64,000 nucleotides of DNA from Niastella koreensis GR20-10 (GCF_000246855.1 NC_016609.1:7390744-7454743), one strand, 5' to 3'. Positions 8,468 through 18,146 are shown, numbered from the stretch's first letter. Notes: generated by a model from the sequence alone, not told the origin. Program-made: numbers and translations.

Positions 8468-10111
8468 TCACCGTGATCTCCGGGCAAACAAAAGCGCTTT
8501 TTCCAGGATGGGGTCTTTGCCTTGTGACAGGTCTTCCGGATTGGTTTCCACCTCCAGGTCGAGTTTGATGCCATCGCCCTGATGAAAGCTGCCCTGCGCG
8601 CCTTCAACCCCTACGCCTGTATAGCTTACTTCTATGGCACCGGGTAAAGAAAGCCAGGTAATATTGCCGGTAGTGCCTGCTGTTTGTCGCCCTATGGTAG
8701 TGGTGTTTAAACGTTGCTTTAGTGCCATTACCACCGATTCACTTAAACTTTGCGTTAGTTCATCAACCAGCACTATCAGTGGCCCATTGTAGATTTGGGT
8801 TTCATTACTTTCCGGGATAAAATCCTGGGGCCCCTTTACAAAGGCGCCGGGGTAATAGTCCCAGGCATTTTCTCTTTCCGAGAAGGTTGTTTTTGCAGGG
8901 AAGAAAAACTTATATACTTCTGTAGACACCTTATAATTCGGGTAATCGCGCATTTCCCAGATCACCGCCTTTGCATCCTTAATATCGCTGAATAAGTGCC
9001 GCAACGTGTCTGCTTCTTTGATTGTACAAAAACGTACGTACCAGATCCCTTTTTCCAACTCCTCCCAATAAGGCTTGTCGGGCGACCTGGGGATCAGGCT
9101 GTTTATTAAATAGTCGTTCAGCCTAACAGTATCATTTACGATGGCGCCATTTCTTTCAAAGCCCACCTGTACAATGGAGTTGTCGTTCTGCAACAGGCTC
9201 ATGGCTATATTGCGGTAGCGGGAGGGCTTATTAGTACCTGTGGTGATTTTCCACAATTCCTTTTCTATTTGCGAAACCGGTTTTCCGTTAACGGATACTA
9301 TTTCGTCGCCAACCCTGAAACCCCATTTTTTTACAATACTGTCGTCACTCTCTGCGATCAGGTATTTGTCTTTAATATGTGCAATACGAAAAGGCGGCAT
9401 ATTATTATTGAAGCCGGGCCCTTTTATAAATGAATGTGAATCGGGCAGTTCATGAATCAACTGCAGTACAGCCTGTTGATATTGAGTAAGATATTTAGCT
9501 TGCAAAAACCGCGGGATATAAGCTGTCAATACAGTGTCCCATCCGGGAATACGCGCTTTGTGCGGATAAAAATAATTGATGGTATTCCAGTAGCGGAAAA
9601 GGGCCAGCATGCGTACCGCAGGTTCCGGACATAGGGGATAGTCATACGCTTTTTCATCATGAATGATATGATCGAACCGGTATCCATCATAATAACGGGT
9701 GGCATAGCAGTTGGTATCGGGCAGGTGGTATTCATATAACCGCACCAATTCATGCTGAAGCCATTTTGAAACCGGGAACTTCCGAATGTCTTTTTCTGAA
9801 AAGGTAGTTACAATAGAATCTGCATGCCAGTTCACCGGCGTTGCAGCCAGCTTTGCTGCCGGTAAAGAACGGTACCAGGCTTCCAACAGGGAATCAACCT
9901 GGGGCTTACTACCTGCATCTTCCACCAGCGGGATCATTCGTAATAATTCATTGTCCCAGTCGGGATTGCCTTTGGCCGCAGCCGGATGAAAACATTTTAA
10001 AAATCCCCATACTTTTCCCAGTGTTGCCAGTTGAGTGATCTGTACAGGAGTTTGCGCCTGACTGTTATATCCCAATGCACAACACAATAACACGTAAAAC
10101 AGCTTTTTCAT
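8468..10111 (-). CDS. Secreted S41 family peptidase (C-terminal processing protease-like)
   Basis: The frame opens at 10177; ATG at 10111 gives a proper signal peptide (MKKLFYVLLCCALGYNSQAQ) and a product of about 547 residues. After a ~240-residue N-terminal region there is a PDZ-like segment (KKWGFRVGDEIVSVNGKPV). The S41 catalytic domain follows (KGIWYVRF, AVIWEMRDYPN, then LIVLVDELTQSLSESVVMAL with the likely nucleophile serine in LSES, and TTIGRQTAGTTGNI). It should cleave peptides in the periplasm. The intergenic region to the divergent SDR gene holds an inverted repeat over a promoter. Confidence 0.85.
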   Translation of the reverse strand: MKKLFYVLLCCALGYNSQAQTPVQITQLATLGKVWGFLKCFHPAAAKGNPDWDNELLRMIPLVEDAGSKPQVDSLLEAWYRSLPAAKLAATPVNWHADSIVTTFSEKDIRKFPVSKWLQHELVRLYEYHLPDTNCYATRYYDGYRFDHIIHDEKAYDYPLCPEPAVRMLALFRYWNTINYFYPHKARIPGWDTVLTAYIPRFLQAKYLTQYQQAVLQLIHELPDSHSFIKGPGFNNNMPPFRIAHIKDKYLIAESDDSIVKKWGFRVGDEIVSVNGKPVSQIEKELWKITTGTNKPSRYRNIAMSLLQNDNSIVQVGFERNGAIVNDTVRLNDYLINSLIPRSPDKPYWEELEKGIWYVRFCTIKEADTLRHLFSDIKDAKAVIWEMRDYPNYKVSTEVYKFFFPAKTTFSERENAWDYYPGAFVKGPQDFIPESNETQIYNGPLIVLVDELTQSLSESVVMALKQRLNTTTIGRQTAGTTGNITWLSLPGAIEVSYTGVGVEGAQGSFHQGDGIKLDLEVETNPEDLSQGKDPILEKALLFARRSR

Positions 10112-10180
10112 ATGATTATCAATAAGAAACGGATGACACGCTGAACAAAACATCTTTGACATGCACAACAAAGTCACCTG

Positions 10181-10201
10181 GTAGAACCCGTTCTACTTTT
10201 G
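10181..10201 (+). promoter_or_regulatory. Bacteroidota -7 promoter element overlapped by an inverted repeat
   Basis: TACTTTTG at 10194-10201 fits the Bacteroidota -7 consensus TAnnTTTG and lies 16 bp before the SDR start at 10218. GTAGAAC-CC-GTTCTAC (10181-10196) is a perfect 7-bp inverted repeat overlapping its first bases, as expected for a repressor operator. Confidence 0.55.
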
Positions 10202-10217
10202 TTGTAAACAATTAAAT

Positions 10218-11501
10218 ATGTTAACAGCAACAAAAAACAACAACTATAAGGGTGCTTTGCAAAAGCCGCTGCATTCGGGATTTTCAGCCAGCTCAACCGC
10301 AATGGAAGTGATCAGCGGAATTGATCTGTACGGAAAACCGGCCATTGTCACCGGCGGCTATGCAGGAATCGGGCTGGAAACGGTAAAAGCATTATCAAAA
10401 GCTAATGCGTTAATATGGGAGCCAGCCCGCGATCCCGAAAAAGCAACAAAAAACCTGGCTGGCATTTCCAATGTTACGGTAAAACAAATGGACCTGATGG
10501 ACCCAGCCAGTATTGAACGATTCGTATCTGAATTTATTACATCGGGAAATCCATTGCATTTGTTAATAAACAATGCGGGTATTATGTGGGTACCACTTCG
10601 CCGCGACAGCCGGGGGCACGAATCACAACTCGCTACCAATCACCTGGGCCATTTTCAACTGACTGCGCTCCTTTGGCCGGCACTTAAACACGCCAATGAA
10701 GCGCGGGTAGTGAATGTATCTTCATTCGGGCACCAGATCGCTCCTTTTAATTTTGATGATCCTGATTTTCTGCACCGCGAATATGAAACCCTGCAAGGTT
10801 ATGGTCAATCCAAAACAGCTAATTATTTGTTTTCTGTAGAGTTAGATTTCCGGGGAAAAGAATTTGGCGTACGGGCTTATTCATTGCACCCGGGTGCTGT
10901 ACATGGTACCGATCTTGGCCGGGAAGCGCCTATGGCCCTGTTTCAACAAATGGGTACGCACGACCAGGATGGCAACCTGAAACCAGAAGTGGCGCTCAAA
11001 TTAAAAACCACACCACAGGGCGCCGCTACCACAGTTTGGTGCGCCACCAGTCCGCAGTTAAACAATATCGGGGGTGTCTATTGCGAAGATTGCGACATTG
11101 CCGAACCGGACCTGGGCAATATCGAACACAAATATGATGAGCCCGCTACGCTGCGGGGGGTGAAACCTTATTCCGTTGATGGGGAGAACGCCCAACGCCT
11201 ATGGAAAATGCGGGAAGCATTCCCTGAAAATATTGCTAACCTCAAGATCAGTGAAGCAATCAGCATCCTTAGGGTGATTGAACCCTCAATAGATGGCATG
11301 CCCACCAACTTCAGCGACCCTGGTAAATTAGACCTCGCCGATTTTATGGAAAGAACTTTATGTTCAATATGCCTTTGGAGAAGTTTGGTTACCTCACCGG
11401 CCGCAGCCTCTCTACCTTTCACCGCGACTTCAAAAAAACCTACAGCATTCCGCCGCAAAAATGGCTGTTACAAAAAAGACTGGAGCTGGCGCATTACCTG
11501 A
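10218..11501 (+). CDS. SDR family oxidoreductase with a foreign AraC-derived tail
   Basis: Residues about 30-335 are a short-chain dehydrogenase/reductase. They contain the NAD(P) loop VTGGYAGIGLETV, the NNAGIM motif, the catalytic serine in VVNVSSFGHQ, YGQSKTANY (YxxxK) and LHPGAVHGTDLG. The SDR fold ends near SVDGENAQRLWKMREAF, where such proteins normally stop. The frame instead continues with residues (NLKISEAISILRVIEPSIDG, then FSDPGKLDLADFMER) that belong to the C-terminal part of a common Bacteroidota AraC regulator. It then shifts out of frame and ends in meaningless sequence at 11501. A deletion between adjacent SDR and AraC genes explains this best. The SDR part may still be active. 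Confidence 0.8.
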   Translation: MLTATKNNNYKGALQKPLHSGFSASSTAMEVISGIDLYGKPAIVTGGYAGIGLETVKALSKANALIWEPARDPEKATKNLAGISNVTVKQMDLMDPASIERFVSEFITSGNPLHLLINNAGIMWVPLRRDSRGHESQLATNHLGHFQLTALLWPALKHANEARVVNVSSFGHQIAPFNFDDPDFLHREYETLQGYGQSKTANYLFSVELDFRGKEFGVRAYSLHPGAVHGTDLGREAPMALFQQMGTHDQDGNLKPEVALKLKTTPQGAATTVWCATSPQLNNIGGVYCEDCDIAEPDLGNIEHKYDEPATLRGVKPYSVDGENAQRLWKMREAFPENIANLKISEAISILRVIEPSIDGMPTNFSDPGKLDLADFMERTLCSICLWRSLVTSPAAASLPFTATSKKPTAFRRKNGCYKKDWSWRIT

Positions 11502-11644
11502 TAACCGAAAAGAAAAACCGGCCTGCAGATGTATACCTGGAAGCCGGTTTTGAAGACCTGTCGCATTTTTCATTTGCCTTTAAAAAACAGTACGGGTACC
11601 CACCTGCGAGTTTATTAAACAATACAGGAAACGATAATCCTTAG
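11235..11644 (+). pseudogene. Remnant of an AraC family regulator (C-terminal HTH domain, frameshifted)
   Basis: From about 11235 the upstream SDR frame encodes AraC-like residues up to DLADFMER. The match then continues in the frame 11360-11644 with MFNMPLEKFGYLTGRSLSTF, WLLQKRLELAHYLITEK and AGFEDLSHFSFAFKKQYG, a typical AraC helix-turn-helix pair. Adding one A at about 11354 would read MERNFMFNMPLEKF and join the two parts. The sensor domain is missing. Its end overlaps by 4 bp the stop of the convergent SDR gene. Confidence 0.8.
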
Positions 11645-12495
11645 CTATACTTTGCTACCCATTTCTTTTTAATGTCCGCCCTGGCTTCTATAAACTCCAC
11701 GTCAGTACCCTGGGCAATAGCATCGAGCGGATAGCGCAAAGGCCGGGTGCCTTTTTTCATATTCACCAGTGCCAGAATTCCATCAGCAATGGTTTGCGGG
11801 TCCATATTAAATTCGGCCATCTTCCCAAATAAGCCGGCGCCCAATGCATTCATTTTATTGGCTGCAGCGTCCCCATATTCCGCAGTAATGGCTGGTTTAT
11901 CGGCATGAACGCCTGCCTTGCTGCCATTATTCATTTCAGTAGGGTAAACACCTGGTTGAATGCTTACGTTCTCGATGCCGTAATCACTTAACTCATCCTG
12001 CATGCCTTCGGTTATACTTTCCACTCCAAACTTCGATGCCAGGTAAGGCACCATAAACGGCAGCGTATGGCCACTGGCGCCGGAAGTGATGTTGATGATC
12101 AGACCGCTTTTATGTTTTCGCATGGAAGGCAGCACCGCCTGGTAAGTGCGCAATACACCATAAAAATTAACTTCAAACATATTCCTCACCTGGTCCAATG
12201 AATAGGCTTCCAGCAGGCCGAATCCTGTAACGGCCGCATTGTTCACCAGCACATCAATTTGTCCATGCCTGGCCAGTACTTTGTTAATTGCATTATTTAC
12301 CGACGCATCGCTTGTTACGTCCAGCTCAACTACTTCAACATTGGGGATAGCTGCGAGTTCTTTTGCAACGGCGGCATTTTTTCCATCAACACCCCGCATG
12401 GTTGCAATAACGGTATGACCTTCGCCCGCCAGGGTTTTGGTAATCAGCTTACCAAAACCGGTACTTGTTCCTGTAACTAATATTGTCTTTGACAT
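11641..12495 (-). CDS. SDR family NAD(P)-dependent oxidoreductase
   Basis: The frame opens at 12522, but MSKTILVTGTSTGFGKLITK from ATG 12495 is the usual SDR start, giving about 284 residues. The nucleotide-binding loop is TGTSTGFG. Other motifs are VLVNNAAVTGFG, INITSGASGH (catalytic serine region), PYLASKFGVES (YxxxK) and VSIQPGVYPTEM. The substrate cannot be predicted. A Crp/Fnr-type regulator gene lies about 115 bp upstream on the same strand and could regulate it. Confidence 0.9.
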   Translation of the reverse strand: MSKTILVTGTSTGFGKLITKTLAGEGHTVIATMRGVDGKNAAVAKELAAIPNVEVVELDVTSDASVNNAINKVLARHGQIDVLVNNAAVTGFGLLEAYSLDQVRNMFEVNFYGVLRTYQAVLPSMRKHKSGLIINITSGASGHTLPFMVPYLASKFGVESITEGMQDELSDYGIENVSIQPGVYPTEMNNGSKAGVHADKPAITAEYGDAAANKMNALGAGLFGKMAEFNMDPQTIADGILALVNMKKGTRPLRYPLDAIAQGTDVEFIEARADIKKKWVAKYS

Positions 12496-12611
12496 TGTTT
12501 GTGTTTGTAAGTGTTTAATCATTTACTACACAAAACTACGCCCGCCACCAGGCGGTTACCATTGACAAATGCTACAAAGATCCTTGACAAAAATCAAGGA
12601 AAGCCGGTGGG

Positions 12612-13193
12612 TCATTTGTTTTTGGAGAGATTGCTTTTTACCCTGCTTAGCGTTTCAGGCGTAATACCCAGGTAAGAAGCTACCATATGGCGCGGAATTC
12701 TATTCGCCAGCGCGGGAAAAGTATTTATAAAGTACAGGTATTTTTCTTCAGCCGTCATGCTGATGGTGGCATTTATTCTTTCCTGCGAAGCGTTAAAACT
12801 TCTGAACAGGATCTGGTTCACCATATTGTTAAAGGCAGGTAACTGTTGATATAACCTGTCGAAATCTTCATTCCTGATCACCAATATGATGGAATCCTCC
12901 ACGGCATCGATATTATACTTTGAAGGCGTTTTATTCATCAGGCTGTCCCGGTCGCCCGCCCACCAGTTCTCAATAGAAAATTGAATAATATGTTCAACAC
13001 CCTTTGCATCGATGCTGTACCTGCGCAAAACTCCTTTACAAACAAAAGCATGATACCGCCACACATCGCCTTCCTGCAACAGGAATTGATGTTTCTTCAG
13101 TTTTTTTATAATACATACCGGTTCAATAACTGCCCAGTCTGCTTCGGTCAGCGGCATTTTCTCAGCCAGGTATTGTTTGAACACTTCAACCAT
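12612..13193 (-). CDS. Crp/Fnr family transcriptional regulator
   Basis: This 193-residue protein has an N-terminal cyclic-nucleotide-binding-like beta-roll (KKHQFLLQEGDVWRYHAFVC) and a C-terminal helix-turn-helix (PRHMVASYLGITPETLSRVK). This is the common short Bacteroidota form. It has no cysteine cluster of the FNR type, so the ligand is unknown. It lies upstream of and co-directional with the SDR gene at 11641-12495, which is a plausible target. Confidence 0.9.
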   Translation of the reverse strand: MVEVFKQYLAEKMPLTEADWAVIEPVCIIKKLKKHQFLLQEGDVWRYHAFVCKGVLRRYSIDAKGVEHIIQFSIENWWAGDRDSLMNKTPSKYNIDAVEDSIILVIRNEDFDRLYQQLPAFNNMVNQILFRSFNASQERINATISMTAEEKYLYFINTFPALANRIPRHMVASYLGITPETLSRVKSNLSKNK

Positions 13194-13265
13194 AAGAATC
13201 GAAGTTAATTAAAATAGAGTGATCCTTTTTTTTATTACATTCGGCCACCCATAAAAAACAGCAGT

Positions 13266-14411
13266 ATGTCCGTAAGCAACCCTGGTAAGATCTTGCTTTC
13301 CCTGTCACTGGCCTTTGTTTTTTTTACCGGTTATTCAAACGACGGCGCCTTTCGCTCAGCAGGAAATCAATTAATCCCCATGTATGAAACTGATATTTCC
13401 GTTAAAAAAGAAATTCTGACCATCAACAGGATTGGCGGGCGAAAGGTAGCCATCACCGTATATTACGAGTTCTTTAACCCTAAAGCAGATAAAATGGTGG
13501 AAGTGGGTTTTGAAGCTACTTCTCCCAGCGGCGATGTTAACGCCAGGCCCGTAAACGGACATCAACCCTTCATTTCCCAGTTTACCGTTAACATGAACGA
13601 CTCAACGGTCCCTTACAAAGTGTCTATTGTAAGCGACAGTATGTATTATAAAAACGGCATCTATAAATCGAAAACGGTTGCTCAGGCCTTAAAAGAAGCG
13701 GACAATGCCGACTACGTAGATTTCTTTTATGTTTATCACTTCAAGGCAAAATTCAAACAGGGGCTCAATATTATAAAACATACCTATACGGCCGAACTAT
13801 CTACCGCCGTTTATGAAGACTATTCTTATACCTATATACTTTCGGCAGCAGGCAGATGGGCCAACAAACAAATTGATGACTTTACGTTACAAATAAATAT
13901 GGGCGAGTACCAGGACCTGCGTATTAATAATACTTTTTTTTCAACCCTTACCAACTGGCAATTACCCGAAGGCACTAAAAGCATTTTTATAAAGAAGGAT
14001 AAACGAGACAAAGAAGATAAAGACAAAACGGAGTTTTACATCCGTAAAGGGGGCCTGGTATTTCAACAGGTAAACTTCAAACCCACGGGGGAATTATTTT
14101 TTGTTGCGCCCGGCTACCAATGGGGCATGGGTTTAACTCAACAGGAAATAGATGATAACCATTTCAGCGCCAAACGGGGAGATCCTTTGCCATTCTCCGT
14201 CGAGTACCCGGATGGCATTCATTCACCTGCCGATGACTTGTCGAAAAGGATCTTAAAGAACCTGCCCTATGCACGGAGAGGATACATTTTTAAAGCACCC
14301 GAATTACAGGGGTATTTTGAACGGCAGCCTTGGTATTTAAAAGATGTAAACTATCATCCTGACATGTCGGCCTTGACAGTCAAAGAGCAGGAATGGCTAA
14401 AAAAACTATAA
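13266..14411 (+). CDS. Secreted YARHG-domain protein
   Basis: This 381-residue protein has a signal-like N-terminus (GKILLSLSLAFVFFTGYS). Its main body is beta-rich, without a family I can name (EILTINRIGGRKVAITVYYE, then NPKADKMVEVGFEATSPSGD). The C-terminal ~65 residues (LPYARRGYIFKAPELQGYF, then QPWYLKD) are a YARHG domain, a small extracellular module of unknown function common in Bacteroidota. The stop overlaps the stop of the convergent gene by 6 bp. Confidence 0.75.
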   Translation: MSVSNPGKILLSLSLAFVFFTGYSNDGAFRSAGNQLIPMYETDISVKKEILTINRIGGRKVAITVYYEFFNPKADKMVEVGFEATSPSGDVNARPVNGHQPFISQFTVNMNDSTVPYKVSIVSDSMYYKNGIYKSKTVAQALKEADNADYVDFFYVYHFKAKFKQGLNIIKHTYTAELSTAVYEDYSYTYILSAAGRWANKQIDDFTLQINMGEYQDLRINNTFFSTLTNWQLPEGTKSIFIKKDKRDKEDKDKTEFYIRKGGLVFQQVNFKPTGELFFVAPGYQWGMGLTQQEIDDNHFSAKRGDPLPFSVEYPDGIHSPADDLSKRILKNLPYARRGYIFKAPELQGYFERQPWYLKDVNYHPDMSALTVKEQEWLKKL

Positions 14412-15623
14412 TAGCCGTACCCACATTTTTCCTTTATTTCTTTCCTTGTAACGCCCATACCATTTGCAAAGTGGGTACATGGCCGTTACAATGGCGATCC
14501 ATACTACATAAATAGCCCAAAGCGGCAATCCGCTGCCTGATTTCGGCCGCCCGAAATTGAATCCAAAAACCATCTCGGAACTTTTAAAACCCTGCAGCAA
14601 TACCATTGCAAAAACAAGCGGATGTAGAAGATACCAGTGCAGCACAAAATAAAACAGCGGCACTTTGCCATACACACAAACCAATTCCGTCCACTTATTT
14701 TTTACGTTCGCAATGGCAGCCGCTATCAGGAACATAATACCTAAAAACAACAGGCTAAACTGCAATGACGGTGGATACTTGGTTACATTTATAAAGGAGA
14801 GCACCGTAAACAAGCCATTCTTTTGCTGCGCCCAACGTACAGGGTCTCCATATACATTTATAACCCGCAGCAGGATAAACAATCCAATGGCCGCAATACC
14901 TATCCTTAAAAATAACGACCGCTGCTTTCGGCTGCCGCGCAGAGGTGTATTACTTGAAGCTTGCGGCTTGCAGCTTGGAGCTGTTATTGTTTCCAACTCA
15001 AACAAACGGCCACCCGCAAAGCCTAACAGCATTATTCCCAGCCAGGGGATGGGCGGATAACCGATAATAAATAGTCTGCCATGGCCCAATGGATAAGCTG
15101 CAGGCGAAAACAATGGCATCAGCAGTTGTTTAAAAAGGGAATGGTCATCGCCGGGCACCAGTGGCGCCAGGTTATGCAGGAACAAAATGCACAGGCCCAG
15201 GATGGCAATTGTTTTGGGCGAGCGAGCGATCAACAAAGCCAGCACCATAAACCCCACGCCAATGGCGCCAATTACATTGAAGATAAATAAGGTAAAATGA
15301 ACATCGAACCATAGCCCAAACCCAACCAGGGTAAACTCCAGCAGAATCAGCCACAATCCTCTCTTCAATAAAAACAGCCGCGAAGCACGCACATCGTTTG
15401 TCCGCTTCATAGAAAGCCAGGCCGATACGCCCGAAAGAAAAACAAAGGTGGGCGCACACAAATGGGTGATCCAGCGCGTAAAAAATAAAACAGGCGTGGT
15501 TGTGTTTAAATCAGTGGGCTGCTGGGTAATTGCAGTGACATGCAACATGTCCCTTACATGGTCCAGGGCCATAATGATCATCACTATTCCCCTGAGTACA
15601 TCTATGTTATACACTCTTTTCAT
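14406..15623 (-). CDS. Integral membrane acyltransferase-like protein (DUF1624/HGSNAT-catalytic family)
   Basis: The product is about 405 residues from ATG 15623 (MKRVYNIDVLRGIVMIIMAL); an upstream ATG at 15650 is possible. The N-terminal block DVLRGIVMIIMALDHVRDML is diagnostic for proteins related to the catalytic region of heparan-alpha-glucosaminide N-acetyltransferase, including the conserved DHxRD. About ten hydrophobic segments follow. In bacteria these membrane proteins are thought to acylate glycans, but the substrate is not known. The C-terminus is basic (KWYGRYKERNKGKMW). Confidence 0.82.
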   Translation of the reverse strand: MKRVYNIDVLRGIVMIIMALDHVRDMLHVTAITQQPTDLNTTTPVLFFTRWITHLCAPTFVFLSGVSAWLSMKRTNDVRASRLFLLKRGLWLILLEFTLVGFGLWFDVHFTLFIFNVIGAIGVGFMVLALLIARSPKTIAILGLCILFLHNLAPLVPGDDHSLFKQLLMPLFSPAAYPLGHGRLFIIGYPPIPWLGIMLLGFAGGRLFELETITAPSCKPQASSNTPLRGSRKQRSLFLRIGIAAIGLFILLRVINVYGDPVRWAQQKNGLFTVLSFINVTKYPPSLQFSLLFLGIMFLIAAAIANVKNKWTELVCVYGKVPLFYFVLHWYLLHPLVFAMVLLQGFKSSEMVFGFNFGRPKSGSGLPLWAIYVVWIAIVTAMYPLCKWYGRYKERNKGKMWVRLL

Positions 15624-15799
15624 GAATGGCTGTTTATAGCTTGTACTCAAATTTATTTTTAATGTTCAATACCCGTATCACCTTCCCGGTAAACGCCCTA
15701 ATAAATCGCCATCGGTAGTTGGTCTATAAATTCCGGAGTTGGTCGAAAATGTACCACCGGGAGCAAGGCTTAAAACCTAAGTTTGTTTCATAAAAGGTA

Positions 15800-16846
15800 G
15801 TGGAACGAGACATGCGAAAACAAAACAAGGGAATTATTTTCAATCTGATCTTCTGGCTGCTGTATTTTTTATACGAGTGGTTTGGGTTGGCTGCCCTGTC
15901 GGGTGCATACAGACTGTATTTTGTAAATGCCTGCATGGCCCTGCCTTTATCGTTTATTATCTCATATCTCACGGTGCATGTTTTTATAAAGAAATTTTAT
16001 AATAAAGGCGAGCGGTTAAAATTCTGGTTTTGCCAGATAACGGTTACGTTGGTGCTGTTGCTGATAAGGCGAAACATAAACTACTATATAATTTATCCGC
16101 AGGTTTACCCCGCAGCGCAAAAAGTACCTTTGCTCTCCTTCGGCAAATTAATCGTAGAGCTGGTGAACCTGTACCTGATCACAGGCGTGTATGCCCTGTT
16201 TTATTTTGTACAGTCGTGGTACGAAGAAAAGCAGAAAGCCCAAACCCTGCTGCAACAAAAAACAGAGGCTGAACTGGAGTTGTTAAAATCGCAGGTACAA
16301 CCGCATTTCATTTTCAATGCCCTGAACAACATCTATTCAGCCGCTTTAAAAACAAGCCCGGAAACGGCAAACCTGGTGGCACATTTATCAAGCTTTTTGA
16401 ATTACAACCTGTATGAAGCCAAACAACCCTTTGTTCTACTCACTTCGGAGATCGCCTATTTAAGGCACTACATCGAATTACAGAAGAACAGGTATGGAAG
16501 TAAGCTGGATGCTTCCATAAACATATATGGCGAAATAAACGAACTTTATATAGCCCCGTTGTTGTTACTGCCGCTGGTTGAAAACAGTTTCAAACATGGC
16601 ATCGCCAACTCGATCGGTTCCGGCTGGATAAGGATAGAGGTGGTAAGACAGGAAGACCAGTTTTCTATAAAGATCGAAAACAGCGTGGAAGAAAAGACGG
16701 AACCAGCAGGTCAAATAAACGGTGGCATTGGAATAAAAAATGTACGGCAACGATTACAATTGATCTATCCCGGTTCGCATGAATGGAAGGTGGTGGAAGG
16801 TGCGCACTCGTACCTGGTAATCATAAAACTAATGACCCATAAATGA
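15800..16846 (+). CDS. LytS-type sensor histidine kinase
   Basis: This 348-residue protein has four predicted membrane segments in its first ~140 residues (IIFNLIFWLLYFLYEWFG and others). The His_kinase domain follows with the phosphorylated histidine in LKSQVQPHFIFNALNNI. The ATPase part shows an N-box (LLLPLVENSFKHGIAN) and a glycine box (GGIGIKNVRQRLQLIY). It overlaps the next gene by 4 bp (ATGA), so the two are translationally coupled as a sensor/regulator pair. Start choice between 15800 and the ATG at 15812 is uncertain. Confidence 0.93.
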   Translation: MERDMRKQNKGIIFNLIFWLLYFLYEWFGLAALSGAYRLYFVNACMALPLSFIISYLTVHVFIKKFYNKGERLKFWFCQITVTLVLLLIRRNINYYIIYPQVYPAAQKVPLLSFGKLIVELVNLYLITGVYALFYFVQSWYEEKQKAQTLLQQKTEAELELLKSQVQPHFIFNALNNIYSAALKTSPETANLVAHLSSFLNYNLYEAKQPFVLLTSEIAYLRHYIELQKNRYGSKLDASINIYGEINELYIAPLLLLPLVENSFKHGIANSIGSGWIRIEVVRQEDQFSIKIENSVEEKTEPAGQINGGIGIKNVRQRLQLIYPGSHEWKVVEGAHSYLVIIKLMTHK

Positions 16847-17547
16847 TAAAATGTATTGCTATAGACGATGAACAACCGGCCAGGGAATTGATAGCGACGC
16901 ATCTCAGCAACCTGCCCGATTTTGAGCTGCAGGCCTCATTTGACAATGCATTGGATGGTTTTAACTTTTTACAAAAGAATGCTGTTGACCTGGTTTTCCT
17001 GGATATTCAAATGCCCAGGGTCTCAGGACTGGAACTGATCCGCTCATTAAAGGTTTGCCCCACGATCATCCTTACCACTGCTTACCGCGAATATGCGGTA
17101 GAAGCGTTTGAACTGGATGTTATGGATTATTTGTTGAAACCAATTACCCGGGAACGGTTTATGAAATCCATTTCGCGGTTCCATTTTTATAATAACGCGC
17201 CGGTAGAAAAACCCGCCATTCCCGACAGCTTTGATACAGCCTATATTTTTCTGAAAATCGGAAAAGGACAAACAAAGATCTTTCTGAAAGACATTCTATA
17301 TATTGAAGGGCTGAAAGATTTTATAAAAGTGCATACCCCGCAGAAAGTATTTGTGGCCTCGGAAAGACTAAGTTATATGGAAGATAAACTGCCCGAGAAC
17401 AAATTTGCACGCGTGCATAAATCATATATCATCGCACTCGAAAAAATAACCAGTGTACAAACAGAACAGGTACTGATAACAGACATATCAATACCTGTTG
17501 GGAGAGTGTATAAAAACGAGTTCCTGAAAAAAATGTCTTACTTATAA
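16843..17547 (+). CDS. LytTR family response regulator
   Basis: This 234-residue protein has a receiver domain at 1-120, with the acidic pocket AIDDEQPA and the phosphoacceptor aspartate in DLVFLDIQMPRVSG. A LytTR DNA-binding domain lies at about 135-234 (ILYIEGLKDFIKVHTPQKV, then FARVHKSYIIALEKI). It is the cognate partner of the kinase immediately upstream. Its stop overlaps by 6 bp the stop of a convergent membrane protein gene. Confidence 0.95.
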   Translation: MIKCIAIDDEQPARELIATHLSNLPDFELQASFDNALDGFNFLQKNAVDLVFLDIQMPRVSGLELIRSLKVCPTIILTTAYREYAVEAFELDVMDYLLKPITRERFMKSISRFHFYNNAPVEKPAIPDSFDTAYIFLKIGKGQTKIFLKDILYIEGLKDFIKVHTPQKVFVASERLSYMEDKLPENKFARVHKSYIIALEKITSVQTEQVLITDISIPVGRVYKNEFLKKMSYL

Positions 17548-17976
17548 CACATGCTCTTCAAACTTCTTGCTGTGAAACATCACCGGGATGCCTATAGAAG
17601 CACTAATTCCCCAGATAAGTATCATGGCAATAAACAGATGATGGAACTGGATATTAGCAGCGAGATCATCTGTACGTTGAATACCGGAAGTTTTAAGGAT
17701 CCCCAATATGGTAATAAGCGCAAGCACGCCTATATAGAGCCATTCACCGGTTCGCTTCCCGTATTTAATGAACCAGTAATAAATAACCCCGATTAACATA
17801 AACGCAATATTTACCCCGAAAATGAGCGACGAAACATTAATAAAAGTGAACAGCTGGTAACTGGTTTCATCCCTGAAAATAACATTGTAAATGATGCAGA
17901 TGAAGGTGGCGGAAATGCCTGCAAACACGCCGGTTAACAGGGCTTTAGAGAACGTAGTCAGATACGAAGAATTCAT
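17542..17976 (-). CDS. Small four-helix membrane protein of unknown function
   Basis: From ATG 17976 (MNSSYLTTFSKALLTGVFAG) the product is 144 residues; a longer start at 18018 is less likely. Four hydrophobic segments are clear (ALLTGVFAGISATFICIIY, VSSLIFGVNIAFMLIGVIY, WLYIGVLALITILGIL, LFIAMILIWGISASIGIPV). I do not recognise a family with certainty. It is convergent with the LytTR regulator gene. No catalytic motif is visible. Confidence 0.6.
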   Translation of the reverse strand: MNSSYLTTFSKALLTGVFAGISATFICIIYNVIFRDETSYQLFTFINVSSLIFGVNIAFMLIGVIYYWFIKYGKRTGEWLYIGVLALITILGILKTSGIQRTDDLAANIQFHHLFIAMILIWGISASIGIPVMFHSKKFEEHVL

Positions 17977-18146
17977 AACCTTATGTTTATTAATAAAAAA
18001 TGAAGTATCGGGCTTCAAAAACAGGTCGTTCCGGAGGGAGACTAAAACATTGCAGTGGCAATATTTTATACAACAAAGTTAGCATATTTTAACAAATAAC
18101 CTGTCCGGCGCAATATTTTAATATTATCTCCTATACAAAAAAACAC

